From CAYFRC01 sp050946115 (GTDB taxonomy: Bacteria; Bacillota; Clostridia; Christensenellales; Aristaeellaceae), in the NCBI GenBank assembly GCA_050946115.1, contig JBMNUF010000032.1:1-18660 (forward strand): DNA of 18,660 nt, written 5' to 3'. Both the position numbers and the translations under genes were made by a program. The notes under the pieces are model-generated. The model saw nothing but the letters and a program-made list of their open reading frames with translations. It was not told where the DNA came from and ran no database searches. Below, piece after piece: positions 14,531 through 18,660 of this stretch. The first letter of the stretch is position 1. Each line of letters begins with the position of its first letter.

Positions 14531-15190
14531 TTACGCTTCTTCCGGCTTACCGAACAGCTTCTCGTCCGCATTGAGCACCTGCAACTGATCCTGCACGATG
14601 CGCATGAAGCGGGAGCGATAATCCTCCGCAGACGCCTTGAGATTGCCGATCTCGATCCGCGCGACCTCAATCTCCTGGTTGGTATGCGCCTTGAGCGCGT
14701 TCACTTCCTCCGCAGCGGCGGACTTCATCGCGGCGATCTCTTCCCTTGCGGCATCCGACTCCTGGCGGGACTGCGCCTTCAGCGCGTTGGACTGCTCCTC
14801 CGCGGCCGACACCATGAGCTTCGCCTTCTTGCGGGCTTCAGCGACGGTTTCATCGGCTATGCGCTGCGCGCTGATCAGGGTTTCGCGCACGGTCGCCTGC
14901 AGGTCGCGGAAATAGGTGGCATCCTCGAAGGAGGGCTCCTGAGTCGGCTGCGGTGCCGGCGCCTCGACGACCTTGACGGGCGCTTCGACGGCGGCAGGCT
15001 TTCTCGCCATTTCTTCCTCTAAATCGCGCTGCACCTGTTCGACCTTCTGCGTCAGCTTCATGTTCTCGCGGATGAGCTGCTCCATCTGGTCGGCGATCGC
15101 ATCGAGAAAGTCGTCCACTTCCGTCTCATCATATCCGCCGCGCTTCTGCGTGGCGAATTCCTTTTCGCGAATATCCTTGACAGTAATCAT
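14531..15190 (-). CDS. divIVA: DivIVA family cell division/polarity protein
   Basis: This 219-residue coiled-coil protein recognises curved membrane at poles and septa. The N-terminal membrane-binding domain is typical: residues 1-60 with DIREKEFATQKRGGYDETEV and VDDFLDAIADQMEQL, including the G-Y-D/V-F pattern. A Pro/Ala-rich linker covers about 64-87, followed by a long coiled coil to about 205. The coiled coil contains two adjacent 29-residue copies (135-163 and 164-192) beginning with NALKA, about 13 of 25 aligned positions identical, suggesting an internal duplication. The ATG at 15190 has a strong AAGGGGG site. It follows ylmH by 77 bases and precedes lspA, the standard order in Clostridia. 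Confidence 0.93.
   Translation of the reverse strand: MITVKDIREKEFATQKRGGYDETEVDDFLDAIADQMEQLIRENMKLTQKVEQVQRDLEEEMARKPAAVEAPVKVVEAPAPQPTQEPSFEDATYFRDLQATVRETLISAQRIADETVAEARKKAKLMVSAAEEQSNALKAQSRQESDAAREEIAAMKSAAAEEVNALKAHTNQEIEVARIEIGNLKASAEDYRSRFMRIVQDQLQVLNADEKLFGKPEEA
14615..14788 (-). repeat. Internal tandem duplication in divIVA (2 x 87 bp)
   Basis: Two adjacent 87-base units (14702-14788 and 14615-14701) encode the 29-residue repeats that each start with NALKA. Similarity is visible in DNA as well, for example CGCCTT(C/G)AGCGCGTT on the plus strand at the start of each unit. Confidence 0.6.
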
Positions 15191-15267
15191 GCAAAGTCCC
15201 CCTTATGTAGAATGTTTTGTAAATACTATTCGACAGAAAACAATAAATCCCTGCCGTCGGCTCACAT

Positions 15268-16011
15268 TTATTTTCCACGCTGTTCGCCGAAGCGGAACAG
15301 CAGTACGCCCAGCCTGCCCTTACGCGTTTCACCCTGCTCTTCCTCGATGCGCCACCTGCCGTACCCGCGCACGGAGAGGACGTCGCCGCGCGCCGTCTGC
15401 GCGTCGCACTTCATGGTCTCCTCGTGGTTGCGCTTCACAAGACCGCGCCGTAGAAGTTCCTGTGCCGCCGCGCGGCTTATGTTGCAGCAGGCGGCGACGA
15501 TCGCATCCAGCCGCATGCTCTGCACCGTAGTGCGCATGGTCGTGCCCTTCGGAAGCGGCACGGGCGCGTCCTCCGCCTCATAGGAGACGGTAAGCGTCGC
15601 CCTGCCCGCGGATTCGAGCGAACCTATGACATAGGGTGCGATGTCTTTTCGGAGGAACACCTGCGCGAAATCATCTCCCATGCAGATGTCGCCCGTCTTT
15701 TCCCGCGCGATGCCGAGTGCCAAAATGGCGCCCAGCACATCCCGATGTCCGAGGGATGCGTATTTCGCGTTCCACGTGCAGCGCAGCCGCACAAACGGCC
15801 AATCCGCTTCCGTTTCGATCCAAGAAGGTGCGAAACGGGCGATTTTGCGCTCCGCCTCCGGGTAGCCGCCCCATACTGTGCACCCGATTCCCTCATGCCC
15901 TGCGGCGGCAAGCGCCGCTTTCTGCTGCGGAATCTCCAAAAAATCGCTGTAGCGGACGATATCCCGTTGGGCGGCGGTAGCGGCGAGCTCGCCCAGTCTT
16001 TCAGATTCCAT
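15268..16011 (-). CDS. YlmH-type S4 RNA-binding protein
   Basis: This 247-residue cytoplasmic protein is of the YlmH family, found in the division cluster of Gram-positive bacteria. The N-terminal two thirds form the YlmH domain (YSDFLEIPQQKAAL near 21-34; LGHRDVLGAILALGIAREKTGDI near 86-108). The C-terminus carries an S4 domain from about 163 to 225 (MRLDAIVAACCNISRAAAQELLRRGLVKRN). Family members bind structured RNA; YlmH in Bacillus has been linked to stalled-ribosome rescue, which is a family-level expectation only. The ATG at 16011 overlaps the yggT-type gene by 11 bases and has no ribosome site, so translation is probably coupled. Confidence 0.9.
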   Translation of the reverse strand: MESERLGELAATAAQRDIVRYSDFLEIPQQKAALAAAGHEGIGCTVWGGYPEAERKIARFAPSWIETEADWPFVRLRCTWNAKYASLGHRDVLGAILALGIAREKTGDICMGDDFAQVFLRKDIAPYVIGSLESAGRATLTVSYEAEDAPVPLPKGTTMRTTVQSMRLDAIVAACCNISRAAAQELLRRGLVKRNHEETMKCDAQTARGDVLSVRGYGRWRIEEEQGETRKGRLGVLLFRFGEQRGK

Positions 16012-16396
16012 GGTACATTACCATGGTATACAGGCCTGCGACGATGTTTTGCAGGATGTGCAGCGCGAAGAACAGCAGCAGCACGCTGAAATCGATGAAC
16101 AGCCTGCGCCCGAACATGATGTCGCAAATCCGTCGAAACGGCGCGGTGAGCGGATCCACCAACCGCGACAGGAACGAAAACACCTTTTCCAGCGCCGTCT
16201 TCAGAAACCGTAAAACCTTTGCCTTTCGCTGCGCAGCGCCGTTTACGCGATAGCCGGACATGATGCCGTGATCGATCAACCGATTGAGCGGCATGTACAG
16301 CCACGTCAGGATACAGTAAACGAACACCACGCGCGAGACGATGCCCAGAAAAATCAGGATACCGTACAGGATGTTTCCGATCACCGTATTGATCAT
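16001..16396 (-). CDS. YggT/YlmG family membrane protein
   Basis: This 131-residue membrane protein is of the YggT family, found next to sepF in Gram-positive bacteria and cyanobacteria. Two YggT helices are visible: residues 8-34 (ILYGILIFLGIVSRVVFVYCILTW) and about 104-125 (DFSVLLLFFALHILQNIVAGL). The conserved LVDPLTAPFRRI motif lies at about 80-91. It is longer than the usual 80-100 residues because of a basic insertion of about 30 residues (about 47-79) between the first helix and that motif. ATG at 16396 is chosen because GAGAGG lies eight bases upstream; a TTG at 16402 overlapping the sepF stop is an alternative. Its role is probably in division or envelope organisation. Confidence 0.88.
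   Translation of the reverse strand: MINTVIGNILYGILIFLGIVSRVVFVYCILTWLYMPLNRLIDHGIMSGYRVNGAAQRKAKVLRFLKTALEKVFSFLSRLVDPLTAPFRRICDIMFGRRLFIDFSVLLLFFALHILQNIVAGLYTMVMYHGI
16008..16026 (-). promoter_or_regulatory. Palindrome over the ylmH start codon
   Basis: Perfect 8-bp arms (CCATGGTA and TACCATGG) surround a three-base loop and include the ylmH-type ATG. A stem here could hide the start until ribosomes finish the upstream gene. This is inference from the sequence. Confidence 0.3.
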
Positions 16397-16398
16397 TG

Positions 16399-16926
16399 TC
16401 AAAACCTCTCTCTGCCCAATGACGCATCCACCTGATCGACCCTTACGAACGGCGGCGTGATGAGAAGCGTGTCACCGGAGGTCATCAGAAACGTGGCGTT
16501 CAGCGCAAACGCTGCGCCCGAGAGCATATCGACCGCGCGCTGCGCGTCCCTATCCATTTTGCCGAGGAGAACCAGCGCCGTCTTGTTCTCGATCAGTTCC
16601 GTGATGATGGCGTTTACCTCGCTAAGCTGCGTGAGCGTATAGACGACCGTCTCGGGACGGGCGCCCTGGCGGAAATCCACGACATTGCTCGGCTTTGCGG
16701 ACGCGGGCTGCCTGGTTCCGGGCCTTGCCTGCGGACGCGGGCGCGGCTCGTCCTCAAGTTCATCGCCCAGCGCGGCGCGGCTTGGTCTGCGCGGTGCGCC
16801 CCTCGAAGGCGACGGAGACGGGGGGCGCTTCTGCGGCGCACTGTACGTGCGGGAGCTCTCCTCGTCTTCCTCGTCCTCTATGCCGATAAACTTGAGGAAG
16901 CTATTGAAAAAGCCTCTTGCTGCCAT
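16399..16926 (-). CDS. sepF: Cell division protein SepF
   Basis: This 175-residue membrane-associated FtsZ partner shapes the division ring. The N-terminal amphipathic membrane anchor (MAARGFFNSFLKFIGI, residues 1-16) is followed by an acidic stretch. A long Pro/Arg/Ser-rich linker covers about 26-78. The folded SepF domain lies at about 80-172 (VVDFRQGARPETVVYTLTQL, then DAQRAVDMLSGAAFALNATF and DTLLITPP). The linker makes it longer than Bacillus SepF (about 150). ATG at 16926 has GGAGG about 10 bases upstream and a promoter further out. It is first in the division operon here; the yggS/ylmE gene that often precedes it is absent. Confidence 0.95.
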   Translation of the reverse strand: MAARGFFNSFLKFIGIEDEEDEESSRTYSAPQKRPPSPSPSRGAPRRPSRAALGDELEDEPRPRPQARPGTRQPASAKPSNVVDFRQGARPETVVYTLTQLSEVNAIITELIENKTALVLLGKMDRDAQRAVDMLSGAAFALNATFLMTSGDTLLITPPFVRVDQVDASLGRERF

Positions 16927-16971
16927 GCCGAGCAGTCCTCCTTTGATTGCTTCACAATTGTATACAGAACT

Positions 16972-17000
16972 ATCATACTGTATTTTAGACGATTTGTCGA
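16972..17000 (-). promoter_or_regulatory. sepF operon promoter
   Basis: On the minus strand TCGACA (16995-17000), a 17-base spacer and TATGAT (16972-16977) lie about 45 bases ahead of the sepF start. This would drive the sepF to pseudouridine synthase genes. The -35 lies within the loop and arm of an AT-rich hairpin (16982-17017). Confidence 0.65.
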
Positions 17001-17017
17001 ATACAAATCTGTAAAAT
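16982..17017 (-). terminator. AT-rich hairpin after the HlyD-like gene
   Basis: Outer arms ATTTTA/TAAAAT and inner arms GATTTGT/ACAAATC form a two-part stem directly after the HlyD-like stop codon, overlapping the sepF -35 box. It lacks a GC-rich stem and a U-run, so it is at best a weak terminator. Confidence 0.3.
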
Positions 17018-17018
17018 T

Positions 17019-18206
17019 TTATTTAATCAGTACCGTTTGGCCGACTTCGAGCGTTCCCGTCGCAACGGGAACGACCAAAGCGTTCTGATTGTCCATGGAG
17101 AGCACGATCACGGGAACGAATGTGCCGCCGGGCACGTCGTTCACCCAAACGCCCGTCTGATCGTTTTGCGTATCGAGCGCGGCGATGGGGATCGAAAGGC
17201 CGGACAGATACGTGGAAATCCCGGCCTTGCCGTATCTGCGGTTGATGAGCGAGAGCACGGGGCCGTTGACCTTCAGGATCGCGATCACGTCGTTTCCCGT
17301 CTTCTGCACCTGTACGACCGTGCCGCTGTACGCCAAATCCTCATAGCCTTCAAACTGAAAGGTGAAGAACTGGTCGTTGATGGGGCTCCACGAGGAGTCC
17401 CCAAGCAGGGCGATATACCATTCGTCGCCCACGATGCGGTATACGGCGTCCGTTCGGCTGGTCGTCGTAAGCGTCGTGCCGAGATCGGGAATGCCGCCGG
17501 AGAGAATCGTGTGCATATCGGTCGAGGTGAGGTTCTTATAGCTTTCGGGCGTCAGCACCTCTTCCAAGCCGTCCATATAGAAGCTGACGATGCCGTCACT
17601 CTCGGCGGTCTTCAGGGCGCGCCACGCCTGCAGCGCGCTTTCGCGCTTCGTCTCCTCCTCGTACAATTGGTTCAGCTTCGTGTCCTCGCGGCGGTTTTGG
17701 CTCAAGTAGTTCTGCCTTTCCTCCATGGAAATCTGAAGCTGATCCACCATGGCGACGAGACTGCCCGGAATCAGGCGGTTCACGAGCTTTTTCAGCTGCA
17801 GAGCGTTTGTCTGCACCGCGCCTTCGAGCCGCTCCAGCTCGGTATCGACGATGTTGTCGAGGATCTGCATATGGTATTCGCGGATGGACTGGCGCGTGGC
17901 TTCGAGCCGCGAAAGCTCTTTATCGGCGTAGCTGGCGGTATACACCTCGCAGATGGGGTCGCCCTGGGAAACCGGCTGCCCTTCGTTTGCGAGGTAGACG
18001 ATCCTGCCGCCCACTGCGGAAGTGCCGATCTTCTCGTCGCGGATGATTACGCAGTCGAGCTTCGTGGAGAAGGTCGCGCTGGCATTGCGAACCAGCGCTT
18101 CGTTCGATGCGGCGGGGAAGTAGTCGCGCAGCATAAAATACAGACCGACGAGGACAATCCCGACGAACAGATAGAACCTGCCGGTCACGCGCTTTTTTCC
18201 CGTCAC
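17019..18206 (-). CDS. HlyD-like membrane adaptor protein
   Basis: This 395-residue protein is of the HlyD/membrane-fusion type frequently found upstream of yggS-sepF in Clostridia. It has one N-terminal membrane helix (about 10-26) followed by an extracytoplasmic part. A biotinyl-lipoyl-like segment (VGGRIVYLANEGQPVSQGDPI) lies at about 66-86, a coiled coil at about 95-225, and C-terminal beta domains include QFEGYEDLAYSGTVVQVQ and the terminal VPVATGTLEVGQTVLIK. No partner transporter gene is adjacent, so the role in a monoderm is unclear; the context suggests an envelope or division function. GTG at 18206 is chosen because AAGGAGG lies eight bases upstream; a TTG at 18236 in the same frame lies ahead of that site. 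Confidence 0.85.
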   Translation of the reverse strand: MTGKKRVTGRFYLFVGIVLVGLYFMLRDYFPAASNEALVRNASATFSTKLDCVIIRDEKIGTSAVGGRIVYLANEGQPVSQGDPICEVYTASYADKELSRLEATRQSIREYHMQILDNIVDTELERLEGAVQTNALQLKKLVNRLIPGSLVAMVDQLQISMEERQNYLSQNRREDTKLNQLYEEETKRESALQAWRALKTAESDGIVSFYMDGLEEVLTPESYKNLTSTDMHTILSGGIPDLGTTLTTTSRTDAVYRIVGDEWYIALLGDSSWSPINDQFFTFQFEGYEDLAYSGTVVQVQKTGNDVIAILKVNGPVLSLINRRYGKAGISTYLSGLSIPIAALDTQNDQTGVWVNDVPGGTFVPVIVLSMDNQNALVVPVATGTLEVGQTVLIK

Positions 18207-18244
18207 GGTCGAAACCTCCTTTCCAGTGAAACTCAAAGCACTTT

Positions 18245-18273
18245 ATTATACAATATAAATCACCGCAATGCAA
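18245..18273 (-). promoter_or_regulatory. HlyD-like gene promoter
   Basis: The minus strand has TTGCAT (18268-18273), 17 bases, then a perfect TATAAT (18245-18250), ending 38 bases before the GTG start. Good sigma-A type match. Confidence 0.75.
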
Positions 18274-18310
18274 CCCGCGGAACCATGACATTCCCGTAAA
18301 AACTCCCTTG

Positions 18311-18334
18311 TAGATTTCCAAAGTAAACGCCACT
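18311..18334 (-). repeat. Inverted copy of the end motif
   Basis: The reverse complement of this stretch (AGTGGCGTTTACTTTGGAAA...) matches the downstream motif AGTTGCGTTTAGTCTGAAAC at 15 of the first 19 positions. It is the only copy in opposite orientation and the outermost, so it may mark the element terminus. Confidence 0.45.
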
Positions 18335-18349
18335 ACTAAGGGTGCCAGC

Positions 18350-18467
18350 AGTTGCGTTTAATCTGAAACAGAAGGGAGTTGCACTTAGTCTGATACAGGA
18401 CTCCTATAGTGGTTTTTCGAAGCTTCTGCCCCCTAGGGGCAGAGAGTTGCGTTTAGTCTGAAACGGA
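18350..18467 (+). repeat. Three direct copies of AGTTGCGTTTAGTCTGAAAC
   Basis: Copies start at 18350 (AGTTGCGTTTAATCTGAAAC), 18377 (AGTTGCACTTAGTCTGATAC) and 18445 (AGTTGCGTTTAGTCTGAAAC). Each is 20 bases with one to three differences. Start-to-start spacings are 27 and 68 bases, which rules out a CRISPR array. Confidence 0.75.
18425..18443. terminator. Perfect 8-bp hairpin in the IS-like end
   Basis: TCTGCCCC and GGGGCAGA flank a CTA loop, between the second and third direct repeats. Such stems near insertion-sequence ends often block transcription entering from outside. No U-tract is present on either strand. Confidence 0.4.
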
Positions 18468-18509
18468 TTTCCTGCGTCTAAATTCCAAATAAAAAAGGAG
18501 GGTATTGTC

Positions 18510-18530
18510 ATGGCAAAACATCTCACCTAA
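18510..18530 (+). pseudogene. Truncated start of a probable IS30-family transposase gene
   Basis: An ATG at 18510 with a strong AAGGAGGG site seven bases upstream encodes only MAKHLT before a TAA at 18528. The start resembles IS30-family transposases, where the next residue is often Tyr or Leu. The frame appears to be broken by another element whose end begins at the TA at 18528-18529. Identification rests on six residues and context, so it is tentative. Confidence 0.4.
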
Positions 18531-18543
18531 TATTAATCTCAAT

Positions 18544-18660
18544 CTAAAATACATCAACAATCCATTGTCGAGCAGTGATGGAGCGAACAGTCTCGTTGGT
18601 CAATCTGCAAATCGTCTCACATAAGCGATCCACGACATGCTCAAGCGTTTTGAATGTCTC
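18544..18660 (-). CDS. Partial IS630-like transposase, C-terminus
   Basis: An open minus-strand frame of 38 codons enters from the right edge and ends in TAG at 18544. The visible end, with TFKTLEHVVDRLCETICRL followed by VRSITARQWIV, resembles the C-terminus of IS630-type DDE transposases, where a helix after the last catalytic residue is followed by a V-K-S-[IMLT]-T-x-x-x-W-I motif. The stop lies about 15 bases from the apparent element end at 18528-18530, consistent with the compact layout of IS630 elements. The catalytic region lies outside the window. Confidence 0.6.
   Translation of the reverse strand, partial: ETFKTLEHVVDRLCETICRLTNETVRSITARQWIVDVF

Larger units (their letters stand above)
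18301..18530 (+). mobile_element. Remnant left end of a probable IS30-type insertion sequence
   Basis: The 18207-18509 stretch has no substantial gene. It holds the HlyD-like promoter, then AT-richer DNA with four copies of a roughly 20-base motif, a perfect hairpin, and a strong ribosome site leading into a six-codon reading frame MAKHLT at 18510-18527. The start MAKHLT is how many IS30-family transposases begin, and multiple related end repeats are plausible transposase-binding sites. The rest of the transposase is not visible because the frame is cut at 18528. The left boundary and any target duplication cannot be set from this sequence. Confidence 0.45.

Noticed and set aside
17037..18299. 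420-codon plus-strand frame opposite the HlyD-like gene
   Set aside because: The minus-strand frame has a start, ribosome site, promoter and recognisable domains; the plus-strand reading is a His/Arg/Val-rich shadow.
18301..18380. AACTCCCTT (18301-18309) and AAGGGAGTT (18372-18380) as element terminal repeats
   Set aside because: Both lie on the same side of the transposase start and are only nine bases; more likely chance or part of local secondary structure.
18350..18467. CRISPR array
   Set aside because: Only three direct copies with spacings of 27 and 68 bases, differing in sequence, with an extra inverted copy; no cas genes.

Overview
The window looks like a chromosomal segment of a monoderm, fairly GC-rich member of the Bacillota, most likely class Clostridia. 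The evidence is a SepF-YggT-YlmH-DivIVA-LspA-RluA family division cluster, a NifU-like/GGGtGRT protein pair typical of anaerobic Clostridia, Gram-positive style strong Shine-Dalgarno sites, lipoprotein and Sec signals, and clear TTGACA/TATAAT-type promoters. No rRNA, tRNA or CRISPR array was seen.

Left part (1-4471, all minus strand). Phosphoglucose isomerase (pgi) is followed by a small VanZ-family membrane protein. Next, from its own promoter, comes a two-gene operon of a NifU-like Fe-S scaffold protein and a GGGtGRT protein. A SIMPL-domain protein (DUF541) follows and runs off the left edge.

Middle (4672-9995, plus strand). A promoter back-to-back with the pgi promoter drives a complete carbohydrate-type ABC importer: ATPase, two permeases and a lipoprotein binding protein. 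Genes are tightly packed or overlapping. The last overlapping gene is an AEC-family (auxin efflux carrier type) transporter. The binding protein is odd because it also has a C-terminal membrane helix.

Accessory-looking cluster (10086-13083, plus strand). A strong promoter starts a run of three genes: a secreted protein of unknown function, a PlsC-like acyltransferase with degenerate motifs, and a natural fusion of a GtrA-type polyprenyl-sugar flippase domain to a YdcF/DUF218 domain. They may form an uncharacterised envelope lipid or glycolipid module. This is the best candidate for something new in the window.

Right part (13103-18206, minus strand). Reading right to left, the genes are an HlyD-like membrane adaptor, sepF, a yggT-family gene, ylmH-type S4 protein, divIVA, lspA and an RluA-family pseudouridine synthase. 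The yggS/ylmE gene that usually sits before sepF is absent. Far right edge (about 18300-18660): AT-richer DNA with four copies of a roughly 20-bp motif (three direct, one inverted), a perfect hairpin, and the first six codons of what looks like an IS30-type transposase. That gene is cut by the end of a second element, whose transposase 3' end (IS630-like) enters from the right edge on the minus strand. This is a nested insertion.
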